From Ureibacillus sp. FSL W7-1570 (GTDB lineage: Bacteria > Bacillota > Bacilli > Bacillales_A > Planococcaceae): a DNA stretch of 64,000 nt. Made by a program: the position numbers and the translations under genes. Shown here in pieces: positions 10,303-19,438 of the stretch. A model generated the notes under the pieces. That model saw only the letters and a list, made by a program, of their open reading frames with translations. It made no database searches and was not told the origin of the DNA. Position 1 is the first letter of the stretch; each line of letters begins with the position of its first letter. The stretch is from the NCBI RefSeq assembly GCF_038593265.1, contig NZ_CP151979.1:1550001-1614000 (forward strand), read 5' to 3'.

Positions 10303-10950
10303 TTATTTTGTATTTTTTGTGCTGGCCCTTTTTTGCTTATGGCGCTCCACCAACACATCCAATACATCATACACGCTGATTTTCTGCTCTTGCAATAGTA
10401 CAAGCAAGTGGTAAATCAAATCGGCCGCTTCCCATTTCACTTCTTCCGGATTGCGGTTTTTTGCGCCGATGACCACTTCTGTCGCCTCTTCACCGACTTT
10501 TTTGCAGATTTTATCGATTCCTTCAGTGAATAAGTAAGTTGTATAGGCACCCTCAGGCATTTCTTCTTCCCGTTTCTTGATGATTTCCACCAATTCCGGA
10601 ATGATGCCGACACTGCCGACATGTCCGTTTTCAACAACGGTTTCCGTAAAGCAGGAAGTTGTCCCTTTATGGCAAGCGGGACCTGCCGGAACAACCTCAA
10701 CCACCAACGCATCCTGATCGCAATCGGTTGTGATGGAGATGACCTTTTGCGTATTGCCGCTTGTTTCTCCTTTGTGCCAAAGTTCGCCGCGTGAACGGGA
10801 ATAGAACCACGTTTCCCCAGTTTCGATCGTTTTTTGAAGGGATTCCTTATTCATATAAGCAACGGTCAACACTTGTTTTGAACGTGCATCTTGCACAACG
10901 GCGGGAATTAATCCCTTTTCATCGAATTTCAAATTTTCTATTTCAATCAT
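10303..10950 (-). CDS. hisI: Bifunctional phosphoribosyl-AMP cyclohydrolase / phosphoribosyl-ATP pyrophosphatase
   Basis: A 215-residue HisI-HisE fusion. The N-terminal cyclohydrolase half has the [11 protein letters not shown] and [12 protein letters not shown] metal/zinc motifs. The C-terminal pyrophosphatase half, from about residue 118, has [13 protein letters not shown] and [13 protein letters not shown] with the acidic metal ligands. Together they carry out steps 2 and 3 of histidine synthesis, giving ProFAR, the substrate of HisA. It overlaps hisF by four bases (ATGA) and is the last gene of the operon. The fused form is usual in Bacillales. Confidence 0.97.
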   Translation of the reverse strand: MIEIENLKFDEKGLIPAVVQDARSKQVLTVAYMNKESLQKTIETGETWFYSRSRGELWHKGETSGNTQKVISITTDCDQDALVVEVVPAGPACHKGTTSCFTETVVENGHVGSVGIIPELVEIIKKREEEMPEGAYTTYLFTEGIDKICKKVGEEATEVVIGAKNRNPEEVKWEAADLIYHLLVLLQEQKISVYDVLDVLVERHKQKRASTKNTK

Positions 10951-11705
10951 CTGACACAGACTCCTTTTTCTCGTAAGTACGCCTTCACTTCAGGCACGCT
11001 TGTTTCTTTATAGTGGAAAATGGAAGCTGCAAGGGCTGCATCCGCATCCACATCTTGCAACACTTCGCGGAAATGTTCCTTGTTTCCTGCTCCGCCGCTT
11101 GCAATCACCGGCACTGTCACCGCATCTCGTACGGCTTTCGTCAAAGCCAAGTCGAACCCGGACTTTTCGCCATCTTTGTTCATACTTGTGAGCAGAATTT
11201 CACCAGCTCCAAGCTCCACCGCTTTTTTTGCCCACTCCACAGCGGTCCAATCCGTTTTGTTCCGGCCGCCATGGGTATATACCATCCAAGTGCCATCTTC
11301 ATCGCTGTAACGGGCATCAATCGCGACTACGATGCATTGGGAGCCGAAAAAATCCGCCCCTTCTTTGATCAATTCCGGTCTTTCGATGGCGGAAGTGTTG
11401 ACGGATACTTTATCCGCACCTGCCCGCAAAATCCGTTTCATATCATCCAATGTGCGGATGCCGCCGCCCACCGTAAAAGGAATGGATACTTCCGTAGCTG
11501 TTTTTCTCACGACATCCACCATCGTTTGCCGGCCTTCGTAGGATGCGGAAATATCCAAAAATACGAGCTCATCGGCTCTTTGCCCATCATAATACTTTGC
11601 AAGTTCCACCGGGTCACCAGCATCCCTTAATCCTACGAACTGAATGCCTTTTACGACCCTTCCGTCTTTTACGTCCAAACAAGGTATGATCCGTTTCGTC
11701 AACAT
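10947..11705 (-). CDS. hisF: Imidazole glycerol phosphate synthase cyclase subunit HisF
   Basis: A 252-residue (beta/alpha)8 barrel. Catalytic Asp11 is in [13 protein letters not shown] and Asp130 in [13 protein letters not shown]. The phosphate-binding loops VGGGIRT and ASGGAG are intact. HisF uses ammonia from HisH and PRFAR to make imidazole glycerol phosphate and AICAR. Its ATG directly abuts the hisH stop codon (TAA at 11706-11708), with GGGGTG inside the end of hisH as ribosome binding site. The paralogous barrel HisA, usually found between hisH and hisF, is absent here. HisF itself is normal length and unfused. Confidence 0.97.
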   Translation of the reverse strand: MLTKRIIPCLDVKDGRVVKGIQFVGLRDAGDPVELAKYYDGQRADELVFLDISASYEGRQTMVDVVRKTATEVSIPFTVGGGIRTLDDMKRILRAGADKVSVNTSAIERPELIKEGADFFGSQCIVVAIDARYSDEDGTWMVYTHGGRNKTDWTAVEWAKKAVELGAGEILLTSMNKDGEKSGFDLALTKAVRDAVTVPVIASGGAGNKEHFREVLQDVDADAALAASIFHYKETSVPEVKAYLREKGVCVR

Positions 11706-12338
11706 TTATTTCACCCCTTGCAGCCACTTTTTCAATAAATACACGCCGAATCCCCCTGACTTTTCAGGATGGAACTGCATGCCGCAAACATTGCCGTTTT
11801 GAACAATGCCGGGAACTTGAACGCCAAAATAATCGGCAGTAGCCACCACTTGAGGGGAGTCGGTGTTTGCATAATAAGAATGGACAAAATAAACATGCTT
11901 GTCCTCCGGCAATTGTTCCCCTTTCAACCAATCGGGAACCGAATGGAATGTCAATGAATTCCATCCCATATGGGGAACCCGGTATTTTTCACCTTTTTCT
12001 GAAATACCGGAAAAGCGGACAACTTTGCCTTCAAAGAAACCAAAGCCATTGGTCGGAGCAACTTCTTCACTTTCTTCAAACAAAAGCTGCATTCCTAAAC
12101 AGATGCCTAGAAGGGGTTTGCCGTTTTTGACTTCACTGCGGATAAACCCATCAAGCCCGGTTTCCTGCAATCGTTTCATCGCATCCGGAAAAGCGCCTAC
12201 TCCAGGCAAAATGAGCGCATCGGCTTCTCTCAATTCTTCCGGTTTGGAAGACAGAATCACTTCTGCATTTAATTTTTTTAGCGCTTGCGTCACGCTGAAT
12301 AAATTTCCCATTCCGTAATCGATAACACCTATTTTCAT
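11706..12338 (-). CDS. hisH: Imidazole glycerol phosphate synthase glutaminase subunit HisH
   Basis: A 210-residue class I glutamine amidotransferase. The nucleophile Cys80 is in [11 protein letters not shown], and the His/Glu pair is in QFHPEKSG near the C-terminus. The oxyanion motif [10 protein letters not shown] is near 45-54. It releases ammonia from glutamine and channels it through HisF. It overlaps hisB by four bases at its start and abuts hisF at its end. In most Bacillales hisA would follow immediately; there is no room for it here. Confidence 0.96.
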   Translation of the reverse strand: MKIGVIDYGMGNLFSVTQALKKLNAEVILSSKPEELREADALILPGVGAFPDAMKRLQETGLDGFIRSEVKNGKPLLGICLGMQLLFEESEEVAPTNGFGFFEGKVVRFSGISEKGEKYRVPHMGWNSLTFHSVPDWLKGEQLPEDKHVYFVHSYYANTDSPQVVATADYFGVQVPGIVQNGNVCGMQFHPEKSGGFGVYLLKKWLQGVK

Positions 12339-12940
12339 GCGAGTAGTCCTTTCGTTGAAGGTACTCCTTTGACCCGCGGATCGCTTTGTACCGCATCATC
12401 AATTGCGCGGGCAAGGGCTTTAAAAATGGCTTCAATGATATGGTGCGTATTGTGGCCATAAGGGACAATCACATGCACGTTCATTCTCGCTTCCAAAGCA
12501 AACTTCCATAAAAATTCATGGACCAATTCCGTATCGAATGTTCCCACTTTTGGTTTCAATTCCGGCGTCACACGGTATTCCAAGTGCGGGCGGTTGGAAC
12601 AATCCACCACCACTTGGGCCAAAGCATCATCCATCGGCACAAAGGCGTTTCCGTATCGCCGGATGCCCCGTTTATCCCCAAGGGCTTCTTTCACCGCTTG
12701 TCCCAAAACGATGCCGAGATCCTCCGTCGTATGGTGATCATCGATATGCGTATCCCCATTCGCCACAATTTTACCGTCGAACAAGCCGTGCTTCATAAAT
12801 AAATCAAGCATGTGGTCCATAAAGGGAACGCCGGTATCAACTTCCGCTTTTCCTTCCCCATCCAGATAAAATTCCACTTTGATTTGGGTTTCTTTCGTTG
12901 TCCGTTCGATTTGGGCAAATCGTTTTTTGGCTTGCGTCAT
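12335..12940 (-). CDS. hisB: Imidazoleglycerol-phosphate dehydratase
   Basis: A 201-residue monofunctional dehydratase without the phosphatase domain of enteric HisB. The manganese-binding histidine clusters are visible: [15 protein letters not shown] at about 37-52, [15 protein letters not shown] and [19 protein letters not shown]. It removes water from imidazole glycerol phosphate. Histidinol-phosphate phosphatase must be encoded elsewhere, since no such gene is in this operon. It starts three bases after hisD and overlaps hisH. Confidence 0.97.
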   Translation of the reverse strand: MTQAKKRFAQIERTTKETQIKVEFYLDGEGKAEVDTGVPFMDHMLDLFMKHGLFDGKIVANGDTHIDDHHTTEDLGIVLGQAVKEALGDKRGIRRYGNAFVPMDDALAQVVVDCSNRPHLEYRVTPELKPKVGTFDTELVHEFLWKFALEARMNVHVIVPYGHNTHHIIEAIFKALARAIDDAVQSDPRVKGVPSTKGLLA

Positions 12941-12943
12941 TGA

Positions 12944-14221
12944 TTATTCTCCTTTCTTCCAAACGCGCGATTCCACGGCTCTCGCATGGGCTTCCAACCC
13001 TTCCATCCGGGCAAGTCTCGCAATTTTCGGCGCATTCTCTTCCCAAGTTTTTTCCGAATAATAAATGATGTTTGTCTTTTTAATAAAGTCATCCACATTT
13101 AATCCGCTGGCAAAACGCGCCGTGCTGTTTGTAGGGAGTACGTGGTTCGGGCCGGCAAAGTAATCACCCACCGGTTCCGAACTGTACCGTCCAAGGAAGA
13201 TGGCTCCTGCATGGCGGATCCCTTTGCTCACTTCTTCCGCATTTTCTGTCACAATCTCCAAGTGTTCAGGAGCAAGGGTGTTCACCGCATCCACCGCCTG
13301 ATCCATTGTTTCCGCAATATAAATGTGGCCGAAGTTTTCAATGGACGCTCGCGCAATATTCTCTCTTGGAAGTTGTTTTAATTGCTCTTCCACTTGTTCG
13401 CTGACCGCATTGGCCAAATTTTCGCTCGTTGTGATTAAAATCGCGCAAGCCCGCATGTCGTGCTCCGCTTGGCTCAATAAGTCCGCCGCAATTTCATCAG
13501 GGTAGGCGGAGTCATCGGCAAGGATGCAAATTTCACTTGGTCCGGCAATCATATCAATCGCCACTTGGCCGAATACTTCCCGCTTCGCAAGGGCCACAAA
13601 AATGTTTCCGGGACCTGTGATTTTATCGACAGGGGCGATGGATTCCGTTCCATAGGCGAGTGCGGCAATGGCTTGGGCGCCGCCGATTTTATAGATTTCC
13701 TCCACCCCTAAAATGCTCGCGCAAACAAGCACGGCAGGAGGAAGTTTTCCGTCTTTGCCGCAAGGGGAGGTGATCACGATCCGTTTCACCCCGGCCACTT
13801 GGGCAGGAATCACGTTCATCAATACAGAAGAAGGATAGGCTGCAGATCCCCCCGGCACGTATAATCCCACCGAATCCAACGGAACAATCCGTTGGGCAAG
13901 GTACGAACCGTCAGCCAAAGGCAATGTATAGCCTTCCCGCTTTTGCGCTTCATGATATTTGCGGATATTGTCCGCCGCTTCTTCCAGGTCCTTTTTCAAT
14001 TGGGGGTCGAAGTTTTGAAGGGCTTCATTGATTTCTTCTTCTGTCACCCGGAAATCAGAGAGGACGACTTTGTCCCACATCTCCGTATATTTGCGGATCG
14101 CTGCATCCCCATTTTCCCGAACGTCCGCGATTACTTGGCGCACGGTTTTCAATTGTTCTTCATTTCCGTTCTCAAGCTCTCTTTTCAAAGAAATGTTTTT
14201 GGTTAACTTGGAAATCTTCAT
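12944..14221 (-). CDS. hisD: Histidinol dehydrogenase
   Basis: A 425-residue zinc enzyme of the usual length that catalyses the last two oxidations, from L-histidinol to L-histidine. Recognisable signatures are VPGGSAAYPSSVLMN, KIGGAQAIAALAYG, TGPGNIFVALAKREV and MIAGPSE. The base/zinc histidine pair is in SQAEHDMRACAILIT, and TLAPEHLEIV follows. The ATG at 14221 follows an AGGGAAGG site. It sits 15 bases after hisG in the operon. Confidence 0.97.
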   Translation of the reverse strand: MKISKLTKNISLKRELENGNEEQLKTVRQVIADVRENGDAAIRKYTEMWDKVVLSDFRVTEEEINEALQNFDPQLKKDLEEAADNIRKYHEAQKREGYTLPLADGSYLAQRIVPLDSVGLYVPGGSAAYPSSVLMNVIPAQVAGVKRIVITSPCGKDGKLPPAVLVCASILGVEEIYKIGGAQAIAALAYGTESIAPVDKITGPGNIFVALAKREVFGQVAIDMIAGPSEICILADDSAYPDEIAADLLSQAEHDMRACAILITTSENLANAVSEQVEEQLKQLPRENIARASIENFGHIYIAETMDQAVDAVNTLAPEHLEIVTENAEEVSKGIRHAGAIFLGRYSSEPVGDYFAGPNHVLPTNSTARFASGLNVDDFIKKTNIIYYSEKTWEENAPKIARLARMEGLEAHARAVESRVWKKGE

Positions 14222-14236
14222 TTGGCAACCTTCCCT

Positions 14237-14863
14237 TTACTTCACAATTTTCTTCAATCGGGATACGATTTCTTGTATGCGTTCATTTTTCATCCGATAA
14301 CTTACCGGGTTGGCAATTAGGCGGGATGATACATCGGCGATATGTTCATATTCCACCAACCCATTTTCCCTTAACGTTCTGCCGGTTGACACGATATCCA
14401 CGATGCGATCTGCAAGGCCGATCATCGGCGCAAGTTCGATGGAACCGTTCAATTCGATGATTTCCACTTGCTCGCCAATGCCTTTATAATAATTCATCGC
14501 GATATTGGGATATTTTGTTGCGATGCGCGGGGCGATTTCATCCATTTGCGTATTCGGCAATCCCGCTGATGCAATATGGCATTTGCTAATTTTTAAATCC
14601 AACAGTTCATGGACATTCCGCTGCTGTTCCATTAACACATCTTTCCCCGCAATGCCGATATCCGCAACCCCATGTTCCACATAAACCGGCACATCCATCG
14701 GTTTCGCTAAAATAAAGCGGATATTTTCTTCCGGAATCTCAATCATCAATTTTCTCGACATTTCCACTTCTTCCGGCAGCTTGAATCCTGCTTCAATCAA
14801 CATTTGATATGCTTCTTCGAAAATCCGCCCTTTTGGCATGGCAATCGTCAATTCGCTACTCAT
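14237..14863 (-). CDS. hisG: ATP phosphoribosyltransferase, short form
   Basis: A 208-residue catalytic subunit of the short HisG class, which lacks the C-terminal regulatory domain and needs HisZ. Motifs include [16 protein letters not shown] at the start, [13 protein letters not shown], and the PRPP loop [14 protein letters not shown] near 170-184. It joins ATP and PRPP as the first committed step of histidine synthesis. Start overlaps the hisZ end by four bases, consistent with the HisG-HisZ complex being made from adjacent genes. Confidence 0.97.
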   Translation of the reverse strand: MSSELTIAMPKGRIFEEAYQMLIEAGFKLPEEVEMSRKLMIEIPEENIRFILAKPMDVPVYVEHGVADIGIAGKDVLMEQQRNVHELLDLKISKCHIASAGLPNTQMDEIAPRIATKYPNIAMNYYKGIGEQVEIIELNGSIELAPMIGLADRIVDIVSTGRTLRENGLVEYEHIADVSSRLIANPVSYRMKNERIQEIVSRLKKIVK

Positions 14864-16023
14864 TGTGCTTCCTCCTGGCTCAAATCAACAACCCGACTAA
14901 ACAGTTTCGTGAATGCTTCTTTATTCATTAACCCTTTTTTGGATTGGACCGTTACACGGGCTCCCTGTTCCCTTAATGTGGATGCAAGATCCAATGCCTT
15001 GATAAAATCTTCGTCATCAAATAAAATGCAGACGGTTTCTTCTTCCACTTCTTCTTTCGGCAACACTTCAAGCAGCCGGTCGATGCGGATGCTGAATCCA
15101 GTGGCTCCCACGTCACTTCCAAACAAATGCAACAAACCGTCATAACGGCCGCCATTGCCTAACGGGAAACCGCTGCCCGATGCAAATACTTCAAACAGCA
15201 TGCCCGTGTAATAGCTCATATGGCTTGAGAGGGTAAAATCGAATGACACATATTGGGAAAGATCGTATGCATCAATTAATTTGGAAAGTTGTTTCATATA
15301 TTCGATACCGTCGTTTTTGCGCACGTATTTTTCCATATCTTCAATGGAAGACAGATTTGTTGCTTCATTGATAAACTCAAGCAACGCATTGGCTTTCGTT
15401 GCCGGCAAATCAAATTCATGCACCGCCTCTTCGAATCCGACATAATTGCGCTCCACAAGCAAATTCCGCAAAATTTCCCGCTGATAATCATGATCTGTAT
15501 AATCGTCCAAAATATCATGGAGTACGCCTGCATGCCCAATCGTCAATTTGAACGACTCGATGCCCAACTCTTTCATTAATTGTACCGCTGTTATGATCAC
15601 TTCCGCATCAGCAAAAACCGTTTTATCTCCAATAATTTCAATGCCCATTTGTCCGAATTCAGCCGGTCTTCCGCCTTCCATTTGCTGTGCGCGGAACACA
15701 TTGGCTGAATAGGCAAGCCGTAGCGGTATTTTTTCTTTCAACAATTTGGATGTGGCCACCCTTGTAATCGGCGTTGTCATATCCGGACGCAAAACAAGGG
15801 TATTTCCTTGGCTGTCCACCAATTTGAATAAGAAGGAATCAGAGATGGCGGACGCTTTTCCGACAGTATCGTAATATTCCAATGTAGGCGTTTCGATAAA
15901 ATCAAATCCCCTTGAACGAAAGACTTGGCGCCCGATTTGCCTTGCCCTCTCCATTTTTTCATAAATTCGAGGGAATGTATCTCTCATTCCAAGGGGTTTT
16001 TCAAATTTTTTGATGGATGACAT
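14860..16023 (-). CDS. hisZ: ATP phosphoribosyltransferase regulatory subunit HisZ
   Basis: A 387-residue paralogue of histidyl-tRNA synthetase without the anticodon domain. The class II core shows [11 protein letters not shown] (motif 1 area), [11 protein letters not shown] and [13 protein letters not shown] (motif 2). [12 protein letters not shown] is near 290, where true HisRS has its histidine-binding motifs. HisZ activates the short HisG and carries feedback inhibition by histidine. First gene of the operon; AGGAAG lies nine bases before the ATG. A sigma-A promoter is 75 bases upstream, and no T-box is present in the short leader. Confidence 0.95.
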   Translation of the reverse strand: MSSIKKFEKPLGMRDTFPRIYEKMERARQIGRQVFRSRGFDFIETPTLEYYDTVGKASAISDSFLFKLVDSQGNTLVLRPDMTTPITRVATSKLLKEKIPLRLAYSANVFRAQQMEGGRPAEFGQMGIEIIGDKTVFADAEVIITAVQLMKELGIESFKLTIGHAGVLHDILDDYTDHDYQREILRNLLVERNYVGFEEAVHEFDLPATKANALLEFINEATNLSSIEDMEKYVRKNDGIEYMKQLSKLIDAYDLSQYVSFDFTLSSHMSYYTGMLFEVFASGSGFPLGNGGRYDGLLHLFGSDVGATGFSIRIDRLLEVLPKEEVEEETVCILFDDEDFIKALDLASTLREQGARVTVQSKKGLMNKEAFTKLFSRVVDLSQEEAQ

Positions 16024-16056
16024 ATATACACACTTCCTATTACATTTACTTTAGTA

Positions 16057-16088
16057 TGCTAGAGTATTAGAGAGTTAGAGAATTAGTA
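16057..16088 (-). repeat. Four 8-bp repeats at the start of the his transcript
   Basis: On the plus strand the units are TGCTAGAG, TATTAGAG, AGTTAGAG and AATTAGTA, so the core is yTAGAG at 8-bp spacing. The predicted start point of the hisZ transcript is near 16091, so the repeats would form the first bases of the leader RNA. Confidence 0.6.
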
Positions 16089-16097
16089 TATGAAAGC

Positions 16098-16126
16098 ATT
16101 GTATCGAACTATTAAAAAATAGTCAA
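16098..16126 (-). promoter_or_regulatory. his operon promoter
   Basis: Minus-strand TTGACT (16121-16126), a 17-bp spacer and TACAAT (16098-16103): a near-consensus sigma-A promoter 75 bases before the hisZ ATG. The big repeat array begins about 80 bases upstream of it. Confidence 0.85.
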
Positions 16127-16204
16127 TTCATAAAAGGGGCTTTTAGGAAATTTTTATCTTTCGCTTGATTGGATCAATGAAAATTTCCTCTTTCAAAGTT
16201 AGAT

Positions 16205-17260
16205 ATCCGCCAAACTTGCGTAAGAATCCGCCGTTTCCAGCGCCATATCCGCCAAGTTTGTGAATTTATCCGCCAATCGTAAAATTTTGGCTTTACGAAA
16301 GACGGATATCCGCCAAACTTGCGTAAGAATCCGCCATTTCCAGCGCCATATCCGCCAAATTTGCGAACTTATCCGCCAAGCCTAACAATTTGGCTTTACG
16401 AAAGAAGAATATCCGCCAAACTTGCGCAAGAATCCGCCATTTCCAGCGCCATATCCGCCAAGTTTGTGAATTTATCCGCCAATCGTAAAATTTTGGCTTT
16501 ACGAAAGAAGGATATCCGCCAAGTTTGTGAATTTATCCGCCAATCGTAAAATTTTGGCTTTACGAAAGAAGAATATCCGCCAAACTTGCGCAAGAATCCG
16601 CCATTTCCAGCGCCATATCCGCCAAATTTGCGAACTTATCCGCCAATCGTAAACTTTAGACTTTACGAAAGAAGGATATCCGCCAATCTTGTGCAAGAAT
16701 CCGCCATATCCAACCTAATATCCGCCAAATTCACGAACTTATCCGCCAAGCCTAACAATTTGGCTTTACGAAAGAAGGATATCCGCCAATCTTGCGCAAG
16801 AATCCGCCATTTCCAGCGCCATATCCGCCAAGTTTGTGAATTTATCCGCCAATCGTAAAATTTTGGCTTTACGAAAGAAGGATATCCGCCAAGTTTGTGA
16901 ATTTATCCGCCAATCGTAAAATTTTGGCTTTACGAAAGAAGAATATCCGCCAAACTTGCGCAAGAATCCGCCATTTCCAGCGCCATATCCGCCAAATTTG
17001 CGAACTTATCCGCCAATCGTAAACTTTAGACTTTACGAAAGACGGATATCCGCCAATCTTGTGCAAGAATCCGCCATATCCAACCTAATATCCGCCAAAT
17101 TCACGAACTTATCCGCCAAGCCTAACAATTTGGCTTTACGAAAGAAGGATATCCGCCAATCTTGCGCAAGAATCCGTCATTTCCAACCTAATATCCGCCA
17201 AATTCGCGAACTTATCCGCCAATCGTAAACTTTAGACTTTACGAAAGAAGGATATCCGCA
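16205..17260 (+). repeat. Noncoding tandem array A: 103-bp units of 21-bp-spaced ATCCGCC words
   Basis: Nine full 103-bp units begin at 16205, 16308, 16411, 16575, 16678, 16781, 16945, 17048 and 17151. Two 61-bp units begin at 16514 and 16884, and a partial unit ends the array. Within a full unit ATCCGCC recurs at offsets 0, 21, 42 and 63, then the next unit starts 40 bases on. The 61-bp units have lost exactly 42 bp, two of the 21-bp steps. The tail of each unit can form a hairpin. Blocks 16411-16780 and 16781-17150 are near-identical 370-bp copies. The array lies between the yvoF terminator and the his promoter. Since 103 and 61 are not multiples of three, it does not encode a protein repeat. 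Confidence 0.95.
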
Positions 17261-17274
17261 AACCATCCAATATA

Positions 17275-17315
17275 CGAAAAAAGGCTGTTTAGAAAGCACT
17301 TCTTTCTATACAGCC
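17275..17315 (-). terminator. Terminator of the hprK-lgt-yvoD-ppaX-yvoF genes
   Basis: Minus-strand hairpin with 14-base arms GGCTGTATAGAAAG/CTTTCTAAACAGCC (one mismatch) at 17283-17315, followed by six T. The hairpin overlaps the stop codon of yvoF, so array A beyond it should not be part of that transcript. Confidence 0.85.
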
Positions 17316-17845
17316 CCATCCCCCTTCATTTGTCTTTTCTTTTTCCGTTCCGCCATTTCTTCCGCCGTGTAAATGATGCGCATCGGGTTTCCTCCCACCA
17401 TTGCTCCGGCAGGAACATCTTTATTCACCAAAGTCGCTGCCGAAACAATCGCGCCATCACCGATTTCCACTCCCGGCAAAATCGTTGAATTTGCACCAAC
17501 CATCACTTCATTCCCGATTTTCACATCACCCAAGCGGTACTCATCGATCAAATACTCATGAGCCAAAATCGTCGTATTGTACCCAATAATGGTATTGTCG
17601 CCGATGGTTATGCGCTCCGGGAACATCGTATCAGGCATGACCATCAATGCAAGGGACGTTTTCTTCCCGATTTTCATTTTCAAAAAGGTGCGATAAATCC
17701 AATTTTTCAATCCCATAAATGGCGTGATCCGGCCGATTTGAATAAAGATAAAGCATTTGACAACCTTCCAAAAGGATACGGTTTTATAAACATGCCATAA
17801 AGAGTTGGCGCCTCCTTGAACCTGGTACCTTTCAGTTCTCCGCAT
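17306..17845 (-). CDS. Hexapeptide-repeat acyltransferase (YvoF-like)
   Basis: A 179-residue left-handed beta-helix acyltransferase. Isoleucine-rich hexapeptide turns run from about 75 to 155: ITIGDNTIIGYNTTI, VKIGNEVMVGANSTI, VEIGDGAIVSAATLV. It ends in a lysine-rich tail. Family members acetylate sugars or other small acceptors using acetyl-CoA; the acceptor here is unknown. The start is one base after the ppaX stop. The neighbourhood hprK-lgt-yvoD-ppaX-yvoF-hisZ is the Bacillus subtilis order, which supports the identification. Confidence 0.85.
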   Translation of the reverse strand: MRRTERYQVQGGANSLWHVYKTVSFWKVVKCFIFIQIGRITPFMGLKNWIYRTFLKMKIGKKTSLALMVMPDTMFPERITIGDNTIIGYNTTILAHEYLIDEYRLGDVKIGNEVMVGANSTILPGVEIGDGAIVSAATLVNKDVPAGAMVGGNPMRIIYTAEEMAERKKKRQMKGDGAV

Positions 17846-17846
17846 A

Positions 17847-18482
17847 TTACAACCCCTTCACGATCGTTAGTAAGTCGGACATGTGATGCAACATATAATC
17901 CGGCTGGAACTGTCTCAAATAATCCTCCCCTTTGATTGACCAAGCCACTCCGGCAGTTTTAACACCCGCATTTTTTCCCGCCAAAATATCGTGATAATTA
18001 TCCCCGATCATTAAAGCTTTTTCTTTCGGCACTTTCAAGCGGTCCAATGCCAACAAGACCGGCTCCGGATCCGGTTTTACCCTGCTTACATCTTCCAAGC
18101 CGATCCAAAAATCAAAATAATGCTCCGCTTTCATCAATTTGAGACCACGTTCAATCGTTTCCTTTTTTTTCGTGGAAACGATGACTAATTTATGTCCTTC
18201 CTGTTTCAACTGTTCCAACGTTTCATTCACGCCGTCAAATTCTTTCGCATATTGGTCGTGATAAGCATGGTTCCACTCGCGATATTTCGAGATCATTTCA
18301 TCGACTTCATTTGGCGTAATTTGTTCAAATGTCTCTTTTAATGACGGACCAATGAATTTGATGCAATCTTGCGGCGAATATTGCCCAGGAAATTTGTCGT
18401 TTAATACATGCATAAATGTCCGGATAATTAATTCATTTGTATTTAATAATGTACCATCAAAATCAAATAGTAAAGCTTTCAT
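17847..18482 (-). CDS. ppaX: Pyrophosphatase PpaX
   Basis: A 211-residue HAD phosphatase of beta-phosphoglucomutase-like size. Motif I is FDFDGTLLNT with the nucleophile Asp9. Motif II is VIVSTKKK, the lysine lies in VKPDPEPVLLALD, and motif IV is MIGDNYHDILAG. In Bacillus, PpaX hydrolyses the pyrophosphate released when HprK removes phosphate from Ser-P-HPr by phosphorolysis, so its place in the hprK gene cluster fits its role. It overlaps yvoD by four bases. Confidence 0.92.
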   Translation of the reverse strand: MKALLFDFDGTLLNTNELIIRTFMHVLNDKFPGQYSPQDCIKFIGPSLKETFEQITPNEVDEMISKYREWNHAYHDQYAKEFDGVNETLEQLKQEGHKLVIVSTKKKETIERGLKLMKAEHYFDFWIGLEDVSRVKPDPEPVLLALDRLKVPKEKALMIGDNYHDILAGKNAGVKTAGVAWSIKGEDYLRQFQPDYMLHHMSDLLTIVKGL

Positions 18483-19423
18483 TCTGTTTGTGCCACTTCC
18501 TTGTTTAATGCCTTCAGATCTGCCCTATTCCAAATATAAGCCACAATGATTGTCAAAACAAATGCTGTAATCAGTCGAATCAACAACAAATATAAAATTG
18601 GTACCCCCAACGGCGCGAAGATGAGCGTATCCTCAATCACCGCATGGCAAGCGACCAAGAAGATGAAACATAACGTAGCGTCTTTTTTGCTCACGCCATC
18701 CTCTTTGACAGATTGAATCATCACACCTGCCCCGTAAGCCAAGCCGATGACTAAACCGGCAACCAATGTCATGGCAGCGTTTGGCTTTACGCCAATCACT
18801 TTCGTCACCGGAGCCAATGCATTCGATAATTTATCCAAGAAATGATAGTCGCGCAAAAATTGCACGATGATCATCAAAGGAATTACAATGATCAACAATT
18901 GCAAAATTCCGTAACACGCTTTTTCAAGTCCCAAAAATAAAATTTCCCCCCAGCCGTTCGGATCCGGAGTTTGGGTAGGAACCAATCCATAATGGGCCAT
19001 CTCTCCACCGCCGTTCCAAACAAAACGGATCACAATGGCGGAAAGGATCGCCAATCCAAAGCGCACCGCGAGTACCACCCAAAGCTTTACCCCCACTTTC
19101 AAGGCGACGCCCGTTTCGATAAACATATTGTGGGAGAAGGAAAGCATCACCGCAAGAATAAACACTTCTTTTACGGTAAGATCAACGGACAAAATCCCCG
19201 CAATGGCTGCATATAAGTTCAGGAAATTTCCAAGAACAAGCGGAATTGCCGCCTCCCCGCTCAATCCGAGTATCCCCATCAACGGTTCAATGATATGGAT
19301 AAGCCAAGGCAGAACCGGTGTAAATTGTAAAATCGTAACAATAAATGTAATCGGAAAAATGACTTTGCTTAATGACCAAGCGGTTTGGCCGCCTGCGACG
19401 AACCCCTTTTTTAACGTAGACAT
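18479..19423 (-). CDS. Nucleoside-recognition (Gate) domain membrane protein (YvoD-like)
   Basis: A 314-residue protein with about eight hydrophobic segments, including FPITFIVTILQFTPVLPWLI near 23-42 and VIVIPLMIIVQFL in the middle. Residues such as GLVIGLAYGAGVM near 225 and the repeated half-structure match the Gate/nucleoside-recognition family also seen in SpmA/SpmB-type proteins. Transport or sensing has been proposed for the family, but no substrate is established. Its gene lies between lgt and ppaX and overlaps ppaX by four bases. Confidence 0.8.
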   Translation of the reverse strand: MSTLKKGFVAGGQTAWSLSKVIFPITFIVTILQFTPVLPWLIHIIEPLMGILGLSGEAAIPLVLGNFLNLYAAIAGILSVDLTVKEVFILAVMLSFSHNMFIETGVALKVGVKLWVVLAVRFGLAILSAIVIRFVWNGGGEMAHYGLVPTQTPDPNGWGEILFLGLEKACYGILQLLIIVIPLMIIVQFLRDYHFLDKLSNALAPVTKVIGVKPNAAMTLVAGLVIGLAYGAGVMIQSVKEDGVSKKDATLCFIFLVACHAVIEDTLIFAPLGVPILYLLLIRLITAFVLTIIVAYIWNRADLKALNKEVAQTE

Positions 19424-19438
19424 TTCCCATTTTCCTTT

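Noticed and set aside
11013-11630. 205-codon plus-strand frame opposite hisF
   Set aside because: It is the antisense shadow of an intact, well-conserved hisF; no ribosome binding site and no recognisable family.
16319-17228. Several similar 65-90 codon open frames on both strands inside array A
   Set aside because: They are by-products of the 103-bp repeat. The unit length shifts frame each time, starts lack ribosome binding sites, and copies overlap on both strands.
16205-17260. CRISPR array
   Set aside because: The repeated word is under 12 bases, spacers are themselves repeated and only about 11-14 bases long, and no cas genes are nearby.
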